DNA of 13,263 bases from Candidatus Nomurabacteria bacterium (GCA_023267245.1 JAHFNP010000011.1:1-13263), one strand, 5' to 3'; counted from the first letter of the stretch, positions 7,069-13,263 are shown. The notes: generated by a model from the letters alone, not told the origin. Translations and numbers: made by a program.

Positions 7069-9378
7069 TTAAACTTCGCAAAGTCCGGCCACGCAGGCAA
7101 GCTCTTTTTTCACTTCAGTTTCGTCGTCTACTTCGTAGGTTATAATTTTTGAGAAATCAATATTCACAACTTTCTTTAAAAGTTCGTTGTACTTTTTTTC
7201 ATCAATCGCTTCATAAGGCGCGAGTTGATAAACATGGTCAGACCTCGGCAAGAAAGAAAGTCCGCCGACGATATCCCAGTTCTCGTAAATCCAATTAGCG
7301 ACGGAGATCCATTCATTGTCTCCGACTGAAATCGTTACAGACGGATTGTGCTCAGTGTAATTCACCTTGACGAGCTTCCAGTGTTCAAGCTGTTCTAGAG
7401 CATTCAAATCATCTTTCACGATCGCACCAGTCGGCGCCTTGACTGGAAATTCTAAAACGAAAGTATGTGCAGTTTCAATATTCTGCCCAACTTCCGGGAA
7501 ATAAGGTACGCCTTGATCTTTCAACATTTTAAATAAAGCATCTGAAGCGGAGATTCTGATTCGGCGGATATAATAAGCTGAATGTCTTGGGTGCATGCCG
7601 GAAGCGCAATCAACCGTCTGAGATACGTTGCCGGAAGGCTTGACGCAAGTGATGCAAGTCGATTCATTGACGCCGAATTTCTTGGCGTAAATTTTATTGA
7701 CTCGGATCGATTCTTCTCTTACTTTGCTCAAAATTTTTGCATTGCGGGCAGCTTTAGAATCCCATTGGCCGGTAATAGAAACTCCGAGCAGTCTTTCTTC
7801 CTCGCAGTTCTTTTTCCATTCCTTGGAAAGATACGGGAAATTGGTCAAAGTAGATTGGAATGTGCCCAAGATCGCTGCGAGTCTCACTTTACGGAGAAGC
7901 GATTCCTCGGTGTCTTCAGCTCGAGCGACCAATTCTGAAAGATTACAGAATTGTTTTGAGCGCAAAATTATTTCGCCGCATGGATTTGTGCCGATCGGCT
8001 TAACAATCTGATTGTTTTCAATATAATCGGCTTTATCCAAGCATTTAATTCTTCTTTCTGGTAAAGTTTTCATCAAGGCACCACGATTAAATATGCCTCT
8101 TTCACCGGATCCGCTTTTCATCAAAGCCAACCATTCATCCATAAATTCTGTTGTTGAAGGCTTGGCATTGTAGACAGCCGAGTTGTTGGCCAAGCTTCTT
8201 TGCGGTTCATTTATATAGAACTGTCCTTTTTTAGCATCGCGCAGGTCAGCATCGTCCAAATCAGAAAGAGAAATCAAAGCACTGCGCCTGACACCCCCAG
8301 AGACGACGCATTCGCCGATCTTGCAGATGATATCGTGCGCGTCTAAGTTGGTGAGCTTTCGGCCCTGTTTTCTTAAAACTCGCTCTCGGGTGAAGAAAAG
8401 CATATCCTTCAAAGGTTCCGGACCGGAACTCTTGCCGCCGAAAGTCTTTAGTCTGGCGCCAGCCGGGCGAAGCTTGGAGAAATCAAAATCTACATCATTG
8501 CCTTCGAACCAAGTCTTCATCCCGTGGGATAACGCGTCTGCCCAGCCTTCTTTGCTGTCATGGATCACATAACTCGGCAATTTTTTGCCGGTTTGCATTT
8601 CAATTTGAGGCAAAGCTTGAATATTTTGGCTTTCAACGGAAAAGCCCACTCCCGTACCGCACATTGAAATGTAAACAATCTCAGCAAAATCCTGAAGACA
8701 AGACGGGGCAATAAAAGAACAATTGTAAGCGCAGACATTTGTCCCCTTGGCGGCTGGACCGGCAAATTGAACAAGACGCATAGAAGGCATAATCTCCTGC
8801 TTCAAAATCGCTTCACGAATCTCGTTATATTCAGCCTTGCTTAAGGCGTCGCCGGCATTCTCTTTCATAAAATTCATATAACGATCGATCGTCTCGATCC
8901 ATGTCTCTCTTCGGTGTTCAGCTTCGATCCAGCGGGAATAAGTCCGATAATAAACGAGTTCGGCCAGTGTATTTCTGAAATACTTTTTACTTTCTTCAGA
9001 AAGCTTGCGAATGCGCTCTGGGACAAGACCGACATCTTTTCTTATTTCAGCTCTTTTGTTGCGATAAAGGATGTATTCCTTGACTGTCACGGCTAAATTT
9101 GCGGCAATCAGCATATTTTCAACAATATCCTGGATCATCTCCACGCTTGGCAGGAAAGCAGCGTTTTTAGAGGCTTTTTGGAGATTTAAAAGCTCTTTAA
9201 AAACCTTCTTAGCAAGATATTCCGCCTCTTTCATATCACCTTCCTTGGTAACATTAAAAGCTTTCTGGATAGCCTCCGCGATCTTCTCAATCTCAAAAGG
9301 AACAACTGCTCCGTCGCGGCCGCGGATACTTTTTATTTTTTGCAAATCTTGCTTGCTTAGCGTTATTTGTGGACTCAT
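7069..9378 (-). CDS. nrdJ: Adenosylcobalamin-dependent (class II) ribonucleoside-triphosphate reductase
   Basis: This enzyme reduces ribonucleotides to deoxyribonucleotides with a thiyl radical generated from adenosylcobalamin, so it works with or without oxygen. The 769 residues start with an ATP-cone-like domain (about 17-110; RGRDGAVVPFEIEKI), which in the family senses ATP/dATP. The core shows NCSF (Cys220, candidate partner of the redox pair), SMCGTGVGFSVE (238-249), SGGVRRSA (360-367), LANNSAV (396-402), and the active-site loop NPCGE (465-469) with Cys467 as the radical site, Asn465 and Glu469. Cys478 lies 11 residues further, the same spacing as in the Lactobacillus leichmannii enzyme. 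The tail ACVAGLC carries a C-X4-C pair (762/767), which would be the re-reducing shuttle. All catalytic residues are present. It is the first gene of the operon and is followed one base later by the adenosyltransferase. Confidence 0.96.
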   Translation of the reverse strand: MSPQITLSKQDLQKIKSIRGRDGAVVPFEIEKIAEAIQKAFNVTKEGDMKEAEYLAKKVFKELLNLQKASKNAAFLPSVEMIQDIVENMLIAANLAVTVKEYILYRNKRAEIRKDVGLVPERIRKLSEESKKYFRNTLAELVYYRTYSRWIEAEHRRETWIETIDRYMNFMKENAGDALSKAEYNEIREAILKQEIMPSMRLVQFAGPAAKGTNVCAYNCSFIAPSCLQDFAEIVYISMCGTGVGFSVESQNIQALPQIEMQTGKKLPSYVIHDSKEGWADALSHGMKTWFEGNDVDFDFSKLRPAGARLKTFGGKSSGPEPLKDMLFFTRERVLRKQGRKLTNLDAHDIICKIGECVVSGGVRRSALISLSDLDDADLRDAKKGQFYINEPQRSLANNSAVYNAKPSTTEFMDEWLALMKSGSGERGIFNRGALMKTLPERRIKCLDKADYIENNQIVKPIGTNPCGEIILRSKQFCNLSELVARAEDTEESLLRKVRLAAILGTFQSTLTNFPYLSKEWKKNCEEERLLGVSITGQWDSKAARNAKILSKVREESIRVNKIYAKKFGVNESTCITCVKPSGNVSQTVDCASGMHPRHSAYYIRRIRISASDALFKMLKDQGVPYFPEVGQNIETAHTFVLEFPVKAPTGAIVKDDLNALEQLEHWKLVKVNYTEHNPSVTISVGDNEWISVANWIYENWDIVGGLSFLPRSDHVYQLAPYEAIDEKKYNELLKKVVNIDFSKIITYEVDDETEVKKELACVAGLCEV

Positions 9379-9379
9379 T

Positions 9380-9399
9380 TGTGATTCTGCAGAATCACA
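9380..9399. promoter_or_regulatory. Perfect 20-base palindrome just upstream of the nrdJ start
   Basis: TGTGATTCTGCAGAATCACA is exactly self-complementary and ends one base before the nrdJ ATG on the minus strand, where a ribosome would bind. In the mRNA it could fold to a hairpin over the initiation region; in DNA it could be an operator. It does not match the NrdR box or a CRP site (its TGTGA and TCACA are ten bases apart, not six). Confidence 0.55.
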
Positions 9400-9426
9400 T
9401 CGCGTAATGTCGATTGAAACGCGATG
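9398..9426. repeat. Second inverted repeat in the nrdJ leader
   Basis: Arms CATCGCGT (9398-9405) and ACGCGATG (9419-9426) are perfectly complementary around a 13-base loop. The repeat shares two bases with the 20-base palindrome, so both full stems cannot form at once in RNA. This suggests alternative structures or two abutting protein sites. Confidence 0.5.
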
Positions 9427-9474
9427 CTATCTTAATTTAGCTGATAATTTTTCTGATTAATTTATTTCCTGTTT

Positions 9475-9483
9475 ATTGTAACA
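9475..9483 (-). promoter_or_regulatory. Candidate promoter of the nrdJ operon
   Basis: The minus strand reads TGTTACAAT, an extended -10 element. A weak -35, TTGTGA (9505-9500), lies 19 bases upstream. The predicted start near 9468 gives a leader of about 90 bases containing both inverted repeats. The position fits the first gene of an operon. Confidence 0.45.
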
Positions 9484-9510
9484 GAAAGAAAATCTTTTTT
9501 CACAAATAAA

Positions 9511-9519
9511 TTATCCACA
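9511..9519 (+). promoter_or_regulatory. Perfect DnaA box upstream of nrdJ
   Basis: TTATCCACA matches the strict DnaA-box consensus at all nine positions. It lies about 30 bases upstream of the candidate nrdJ -10 element, a position where an activator could act. DnaA control of ribonucleotide reductase genes is known in E. coli (nrdAB); that the same holds here is inference from one box. Confidence 0.45.
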
Positions 9520-9653
9520 TTTCCACTAAAGGAAACAAACTTTTTGGAGTGTAAACCTGCCCTCTTTTTTCACCCAACAATCACTGGGTTTTGGGAGACA
9601 AAAAAGGAAAAATTATCCGCCAACTGAAAATTACCCTTAAAAAAATCTAGAAA

Positions 9654-10640
9654 TTATTTTTCCGCCATGAAGGCTTGCTTGGCCGTGTACTGATAAGAAT
9701 ATCCTATCTCTTTTATCTTTGTTCCGTCGACATTTATCGGATAAATAAGACCAGAAACGGAGTCCGGACGAGTTGGAATTTTACCAAGACTTAAATACCA
9801 GGCCAAAAAGAATAAGATTTTTGCCATCCATGGATTTATTCTAATAACTTTTTTATTTAGCAAAGTTGCCATATCCCTGGCCGTCAAAAAGGAGTCCGGG
9901 GCGATATTGTATACGGTTAAATTGCCGGGCTTTAGGGGGTTAAAAGTTATTTTTTCAATTATATTAACGACATCATTTTCATGCACAAATTGCCTGGCCC
10001 AGTATGGATTGGTTTCCATAATGACAGGCAGTAACTTCTTCAAAAATGTTATAAGGCCAAATTTGCTTTTCAAGCTCTGACCTAAAGGACCGGTAACGCT
10101 GTTTAGGCGCAAAGTGGAAATTTCCGTAATAGGATTTTTTTCCCTTATCAGCTGAGTAAGATTTTCTTCAATAACTTTCTTTTGATATCCGTACGGGGCT
10201 TTGTTTTCAAGAAGAGGAGAATCTTCTTTCAAAAGTTTTCCAATATTTTCTGGCCTTGCACCATACGTAGAAACAGTGCTCAAATGGATCAATTTATCAA
10301 CTTTATTTTCAAAACAAAATTTAAAAACATTATTTGAGGCTTCTAAATTATTTTTTTCGATTAATTTTGTTTTTCCCAGGGGGTTCCTGATTTTGAACGC
10401 CGCATGAATAACCGCATCGATCGGAAGTTCTTTCGATACTTCTAATTGCCAATCATTATCAGCCAAATCAGCCTGAATCCAAACTAGCTTGCTGTTACTT
10501 TCTATTCTTTGCGGCTTGGGTAAAAGATCAATAGAAATTATGCGAGAAACATTTTGGTCGCCAATTAATTTATTGATAAGCATGCTGCCGATATAGCCTG
10601 CCCCGCCAGTGATAAGAATTGTTAAAGGTTTATTGTTCAT
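9654..10640 (-). CDS. NAD-dependent epimerase/dehydratase (extended SDR family)
   Basis: A 328-residue Rossmann-fold enzyme that probably acts on a nucleotide sugar or related metabolite in the cytoplasm. The NAD-binding motif TGGAGYIGSML spans residues 11-21. IDLL (37-40) ends the second strand, and Asp38 there suggests NAD rather than NADP. ADLAD (57-61) and IHAAF (78-82) are typical. The catalytic set is Ser in HLSTVSTYG (119-127) with YGYQK (Tyr150, Lys154). RLNSVTGP (178-185) and RQFVHENDVVNII (216-228) fit the sugar-epimerase branch. The exact substrate cannot be told. The stretch WMAKILFFLAWYLSL (271-285) is unusually hydrophobic and might touch the membrane. It follows the sugar transferase gene after nine bases, so both probably serve one surface-glycan pathway. 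No Shine-Dalgarno sequence is visible. Confidence 0.88.
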   Translation of the reverse strand: MNNKPLTILITGGAGYIGSMLINKLIGDQNVSRIISIDLLPKPQRIESNSKLVWIQADLADNDWQLEVSKELPIDAVIHAAFKIRNPLGKTKLIEKNNLEASNNVFKFCFENKVDKLIHLSTVSTYGARPENIGKLLKEDSPLLENKAPYGYQKKVIEENLTQLIREKNPITEISTLRLNSVTGPLGQSLKSKFGLITFLKKLLPVIMETNPYWARQFVHENDVVNIIEKITFNPLKPGNLTVYNIAPDSFLTARDMATLLNKKVIRINPWMAKILFFLAWYLSLGKIPTRPDSVSGLIYPINVDGTKIKEIGYSYQYTAKQAFMAEK

Positions 10641-10649
10641 ATTTTTATT

Positions 10650-11987
10650 CTACATGCCGCCTAAAGACAGAAGCGTTTTTATCGTACGCAAGGCAATGCG
10701 TATATCCAGCCAAAGCGAGCGATTCTTTATATAAAACAAATCATAAGAGAGGCGCAGTTTTGTCTCATCCAGAGACTGGGGCGGTTTAGCCTGATTGACC
10801 TGCGCCCAACCGGAAAGACCCGGCTTTATAACCGTCCGGATATTGTAATAAGGAATTTCTTTTGCCAGGGCGTCTCCGAGATCGCGGATGTCCGGCCGAG
10901 GGCCGATCAGCGACATATCCCCTTTCAAAACACTCCAGACTTGGGGCAATTCATCTATTCTGCTTTTTCGCAAGAAATGGCCGACGCGCGTGACCCTGTC
11001 GTCATTTTCTGAAAGCCATTTGCCGCCGTCACTCGCTCGCATACTTCTGAATTTATACATTTCTATAATCCTATTGTTTCTGCCGACTCTTTTTTGAATA
11101 ATAAAAGCCGGGCCGTGATCATCGAGCTTTATAGCCAGCCAGACAAAAGGCCAGAGTATGAGGGTAATGACTACAAGGATAAGCGCCAAAATGATATCGA
11201 TACTGCGCTTCAATATGTCATAAGCCTTAGGCGATGTAGGTGAAATATTTTCTAAAACCCAGGCATATTTGAGACAAGAAAGAGGTATCCGCCAAAAAAG
11301 TCCTTCATAAAAATGATAAATATCAATAAAGTGAACATCTTTAAAATGAGTTTTATAAAGTTCCGGCAGAAGATGGTCTAGGCTTTCGTGATTGATATCC
11401 AAAACAATATATGAGATTTTTTCTTTCTCAATCTTCTCAGATAAAATGGTATGGAAACCGCTAGACGAAGCGGTCTTGCTGCTGATAACTTCGACGCATT
11501 CGAGCGAAGAACGCCTATTGGCGTTCATTTCTTTGCACATCTCTTCCACTTCTGCGCCATCACCTATAACAAAAGCCCGACTTTTCTTCCGCGTGCCCAA
11601 AAAATAAAAAACCATAATCCTCCAAACAAAAAGAAGTCCTGAAGAAATAATAAAGTAAATAAAGAGGGTTGTTTTCGGACTAACCAAAAAATTTGGCACA
11701 AAATAGAAAAGGGCGACAGCTAGTAGAATATTGACTATCTGCGATTTGATGATAACGGCGGTTTTGGCATAAAAAAATTCACCATATTGGCCGTACAGAC
11801 CGGCTATGTAAAAAATAATTATCGAATATAGAAAAATAAAACTAAAAGGTAGGAGGTGCGCTTGCCAAAAAGACGCGTCGGGCAAAGCATGGTACCTGAC
11901 TACAAGCGTCAACCACAAAGAAAAAACAAGGATAGTGATGTCGCCTATACTCAACACAAAAGGCTCCTTTTTATTTATAGCTGTCAT
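10650..11987 (-). CDS. Polyprenyl-phosphate sugar phosphotransferase (WbaP/PssY-like)
   Basis: This membrane enzyme should move a sugar-1-phosphate from a nucleotide sugar to undecaprenyl phosphate, the first step of capsule, exopolysaccharide or O-glycan synthesis. With the ATG at 11987 it has 445 residues. The N-terminal part has about four membrane segments (10-30, 45-63, 83-100, 107-127). A nucleotide-binding-like domain follows (AFVIGDGAEVEEM, 138-150). The C-terminal catalytic domain starts with KRSIDIILA and a membrane segment (263-287), then QKRVGRNN (298-305), YKFRSM (311-316), the acidic catalytic segment RIDELPQVWSVLKGDMSLIGPRPD (343-366) with Asp345/Glu346, and KPGLSGWAQV (388-397). 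An upstream TTG at 12008 would add seven residues, but an extended -10 element overlaps that codon, so I chose the ATG. It is first in a two-gene operon with the epimerase. The sugar specificity is unknown. Confidence 0.93.
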   Translation of the reverse strand: MTAINKKEPFVLSIGDITILVFSLWLTLVVRYHALPDASFWQAHLLPFSFIFLYSIIIFYIAGLYGQYGEFFYAKTAVIIKSQIVNILLAVALFYFVPNFLVSPKTTLFIYFIISSGLLFVWRIMVFYFLGTRKKSRAFVIGDGAEVEEMCKEMNANRRSSLECVEVISSKTASSSGFHTILSEKIEKEKISYIVLDINHESLDHLLPELYKTHFKDVHFIDIYHFYEGLFWRIPLSCLKYAWVLENISPTSPKAYDILKRSIDIILALILVVITLILWPFVWLAIKLDDHGPAFIIQKRVGRNNRIIEMYKFRSMRASDGGKWLSENDDRVTRVGHFLRKSRIDELPQVWSVLKGDMSLIGPRPDIRDLGDALAKEIPYYNIRTVIKPGLSGWAQVNQAKPPQSLDETKLRLSYDLFYIKNRSLWLDIRIALRTIKTLLSLGGM

Positions 11988-11996
11988 TGCATGCTC

Positions 11997-12005
11997 AATA
12001 TAGCA
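11997..12005 (-). promoter_or_regulatory. Candidate extended -10 promoter of the sugar transferase gene
   Basis: The minus strand reads TGCTATATT, an extended -10 match, ending nine bases before the ATG at 11987. Transcription would begin within a few bases of the ATG, so the message would be leaderless or nearly so. No clear -35 is seen. Confidence 0.35.
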
Positions 12006-12021
12006 CAATAATTAGTTGTTT

Positions 12022-12027
12022 TATAGT
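12022..12027 (+). promoter_or_regulatory. Possible -10 element for the acidic microprotein gene
   Basis: TATAGT lies 43 bases before the ATG at 12071, in the 83-base gap between divergent genes. No good -35 is visible, and other AT-rich hexamers (TATAAA at 12061) compete. Low confidence. Confidence 0.2.
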
Positions 12028-12070
12028 ATCCATGCTATGGTTGTGGTCTTATCAGTTTAATATAAATAAT

Positions 12071-12199
12071 ATGGATACAACAGAAGAAGAAGTAGTTACT
12101 CCTGAAGTAACAGAAGAAGCGGCGCCTGAAACTATGTCAGACGAAAGTGTTGCTGAAGCAGAAGCGGAAACACCCGCAACAGACGAAGAAGTTGCATAA
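12071..12199 (+). CDS. Acidic, disordered microprotein of 42 aa
   Basis: The ATG at 12071 opens a 42-residue protein (MDTTEEEVVTPEVTEEAAPE at its start) made almost only of Glu, Asp, Ala, Thr, Val, Pro and Ser. Sixteen residues are acidic, none is basic and none aromatic, so it should be disordered and strongly negative. There is no signal peptide or membrane segment. A longer frame from TTG 11987 exists, but its added 28 residues are of a quite different, hydrophobic/aromatic character and would overlap the sugar transferase start. The gene stands alone, divergent from the sugar transferase, with a perfect terminator starting immediately after its stop. I do not know its function; binding to a basic partner or acting as a charged solute or decoy is speculation. 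The terminator and the consistent bias argue that it is real. Confidence 0.65.
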   Translation: MDTTEEEVVTPEVTEEAAPETMSDESVAEAEAETPATDEEVA

Positions 12200-12249
12200 T
12201 AAATAAAAATACCCCGTCCGCCAGCTGGCGGACGGGGTATTTTTATTTA
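12200..12249. terminator. Perfect 50-base palindrome, bidirectional terminator
   Basis: Every base from 12200 to 12224 pairs with its counterpart from 12249 to 12225. The core is CCCCGTCCGCCAG / CTGGCGGACGGGG, flanked by A-rich and T-rich arms, so a T run follows the stem on both strands. It sits between convergent genes, starts right after the microprotein stop and includes the stop codon of the gene at 12247. This serves both genes as a rho-independent terminator. Confidence 0.92.
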
Positions 12250-12726
12250 AAATGCACGGAGTGATTTATTTTCAATAATTTTTTGCACTTCCTCAAATCC
12301 GGCCGGAAATGCAAAGTTGTAACGGGCCGGCAGGGCAAATATGTATTTAGCATTGCGCCCGAGCTCGCTCGGCCCGATCGGCGCCGCGCCCAGAGAAAGC
12401 TTCTCTTGCTGGACTAGATCCCACTCTGCGGGAATAAAAATCATAATTGGGATATCCTGGCGCGGAGCGGAAGAAGTCCACAACGGATGCCTTATAAAAA
12501 TCTCCGGGCCTTTAAAAGTCTGGGCGGGCTCTGCGTCGATCAAGTTCCCTTCCCAATTCTGTATGACAATAGAATATCCTTCCCAACTTAGAGGCAATGA
12601 GAAAATAAAACCATATTGAGTGTTTTTATATTCTATTGATATCACCGGTCTTTTAACCAATGCAAAATAACTGCCTATCCCTAAGATCACAATTGCAAGA
12701 ATGATGATTAACTTTTTTTGATTCAT
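12247..12726 (-). CDS. Membrane-anchored or secreted hypothetical protein, 159 aa
   Basis: The N-terminus MNQKKLIIILAIVILGIGSYFALVKR is a basic start plus one hydrophobic helix, so the protein is either anchored in the membrane with its bulk outside or exported. No lipobox Cys or clear AxA cleavage site is present, which favours an anchor. The outer part contains YGFIFSLPLSWEGYSIV (38-54), an EIFIRHPLW segment and an IPIMIFIPAEWDLV strand pattern, and near the end RNAKYIFALPARYNFAF. This resembles small surface proteins with a PsbP-like beta fold often seen in streamlined bacteria, but I cannot assign a family with certainty. There are no Cys residues. The stop codon lies inside the palindromic terminator, and no Shine-Dalgarno sequence precedes the ATG. 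Confidence 0.78.
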   Translation of the reverse strand: MNQKKLIIILAIVILGIGSYFALVKRPVISIEYKNTQYGFIFSLPLSWEGYSIVIQNWEGNLIDAEPAQTFKGPEIFIRHPLWTSSAPRQDIPIMIFIPAEWDLVQQEKLSLGAAPIGPSELGRNAKYIFALPARYNFAFPAGFEEVQKIIENKSLRAF

Positions 12727-12796
12727 ATTTTTGTTATTTTTTATTTTTAAAACAGACTATTCGAAAATTAAACACCAAATTATGGAAAAATAATAT

Positions 12797-12826
12797 TTGA
12801 CATAGATTAATAATACATGATATAGT
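12797..12826 (+). promoter_or_regulatory. Candidate sigma-70-type promoter for the right-end gene
   Basis: TTGACA (12797-12802) and TATAGT (12821-12826) are separated by 18 bases. The hexamers match the consensus at six and five positions. Transcription would start near 12833, giving a leader of about 75 bases before the ATG at 12908. Confidence 0.5.
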
Positions 12827-12907
12827 AATTTTACTTTTAAAACAAGTTTAGAAGTACGCAATTTGCTGACGTTAAACAGTAAAAATCATCTTTAAAAATA
12901 TAATAAA

Positions 12908-13263
12908 ATGAGAAAAGCAGTTATTGTTATTTTACTTCTGGGTATAAGTTTTGTTACCTGGAGTCAAAATGTTGTTGTGACAACAAATGATTCTACAAAT
13001 GTTTTTAAACTTTTTGAACAAGAAAGGATAGAGTTAGCGGGTTTATCTCTGGCTTTTACTGAAAAATCCCTAAAAGATATTATTAAATGCCAGAAGTTTT
13101 ATACAAAAACTGTCAAAAAGACACTTAGGGTCAAAATTAAACACCCTGACGTGGTTGTGATGTGGACAGACCTTCTTAAGCTCAATTCTCTTTTAGAGGA
13201 AACCCGGACTAAATTAAATGATGTAAAATATTTTGATTTGCCACTGCTAAGTTTCGGTTCTGA
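12908..13263 (+). CDS. Secreted protein of unknown function, 3' end outside window
   Basis: The frame from the ATG at 12908 stays open for 118 codons to the window end. It begins with a signal peptide (MRKAVIVILLLGISFVTWSQ) and continues as a soluble, Lys-rich, probably helical protein (ELAGLSLAFTEKSLKDIIKC, then KTVKKTLRVKIK). The Ser-Gln after the hydrophobic core is a style of export signal common in Bacteroidota. I recognise no family. The DNA is visibly richer in A and T than the genes to its left, and an A-rich leader without Shine-Dalgarno precedes the ATG. A good promoter lies about 80 bases upstream. It may be a transferred gene or a sign that the right end of the contig comes from another genome. 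Confidence 0.65.
   Translation, partial: MRKAVIVILLLGISFVTWSQNVVVTTNDSTNVFKLFEQERIELAGLSLAFTEKSLKDIIKCQKFYTKTVKKTLRVKIKHPDVVVMWTDLLKLNSLLEETRTKLNDVKYFDLPLLSFGS

Larger units (their letters stand above)
9379..9653. other. Intergenic region between nrdJ and the epimerase gene
   Basis: A 275-base AT-rich stretch, the longest gap in the window. It holds the nrdJ leader repeats, a candidate promoter and one DnaA box. I see no open frame worth calling, no tRNA, and no convincing terminator for the epimerase gene whose stop borders it. A small inverted repeat (ACCCA / TGGGT, 9572-9589) lacks a T run on the minus strand. Confidence 0.7.

Noticed and set aside
7068..7100. Upstream ATG at 7100 as the start of the adenosyltransferase
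   Set aside because: It adds eleven residues unlike the family and overlaps nrdJ; the ATG at 7067 gives the normal N-terminus.
9380..9399. CRP-type operator
   Set aside because: The half sites TGTGA and TCACA are ten bases apart, not the six required.
9379..9480. Cobalamin riboswitch in the nrdJ leader
   Set aside because: No recognisable B12-box motif was seen and the leader after the candidate promoter is only about 90 bases, too short. A covariance-model search would settle it.
9571..9590. Terminator for the epimerase operon (ACCCA/TGGGT repeat)
   Set aside because: The stem is only five bases and the minus strand continues with A residues, not a T run.
9379..9653. Replication origin in the AT-rich gap with a DnaA box
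   Set aside because: Only one full DnaA box is present, with no box cluster and no dnaA or dnaN gene nearby.
11988..12008. TTG start at 12008 for the sugar transferase
   Set aside because: A likely -10 element overlaps it, and the ATG seven codons later gives a typical N-terminus.
11987..12070. N-terminal extension of the acidic microprotein from TTG 11987
   Set aside because: The extra residues are hydrophobic/aromatic and overlap the divergent gene's start; composition changes sharply at the ATG at 12071.
1..13263. Alternative code with TGA as glycine (as in SR1/Gracilibacteria)
   Set aside because: Genes contain no in-frame TGA, and TGA ends the adenosyltransferase gene exactly at the expected length with an ATGA overlap.

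Overview
The window looks like chromosomal DNA of a bacterium with a small, streamlined genome, most likely from the Candidate Phyla Radiation (Patescibacteria/Parcubacteria-like). This is an inference. It rests on short intergenic gaps, almost no Shine-Dalgarno sequences ahead of the genes, orphan small membrane and secreted proteins, a lone acidic microprotein, and a B12-dependent ribonucleotide reductase encoded with its cobalamin adenosyltransferase. The standard bacterial code fits: TGA is used as a stop and no gene is interrupted by in-frame TGA.

Layout. 1-2844 (+): the end of ftsA, then ftsZ, then a thioredoxin-reductase-like flavoprotein one base after the ftsZ stop. 2847-3386 (-): a PmtA-like SAM methyltransferase converging on trxB. 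3418-3448: an intrinsic terminator. 3461-3931 (-): an unrecognised 156-aa protein, apparently its own transcription unit with a promoter upstream and a terminator at each side. 3997-4024: another terminator. 4031-9378 (-): a tight five-gene operon, transcribed in the order class II ribonucleotide reductase, PduO-type cobalamin adenosyltransferase, small membrane protein, CPH-type copper P-type ATPase, CPXCG zinc-ribbon-like protein. 9379-9653: a 275-base leader/intergenic region with a candidate promoter, a perfect DnaA box and two adjoining inverted repeats. 9654-11987 (-): an SDR epimerase and a polyprenyl-phosphate sugar transferase (surface polysaccharide). 12071-12199 (+): a 42-residue, 16-acid microprotein. 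12200-12249: a perfect 50-base palindrome serving as a two-way terminator. 12247-12726 (-): a membrane-anchored or secreted hypothetical protein. 12908-end (+): an incomplete secreted protein in visibly AT-richer DNA.

How the genes work together. FtsA and FtsZ form the division ring. The RNR needs adenosylcobalamin, and the adjacent adenosyltransferase makes it from salvaged corrinoid, so the cell probably imports B12. The metal ATPase and Cys-rich protein at the operon's end suggest metal or redox homeostasis co-expressed with dNTP synthesis. The sugar transferase starts lipid-linked glycan synthesis and the epimerase probably supplies or modifies a nucleotide sugar.

No CRISPR array, insertion sequence, tRNA or rRNA was seen. 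Nothing here is clearly a new defence-type system. The items most worth a second look are the nrdJ leader, the in-frame hairpin in the ATPase gene, the 50-base palindrome with its acidic microprotein, and the foreign-looking right end.
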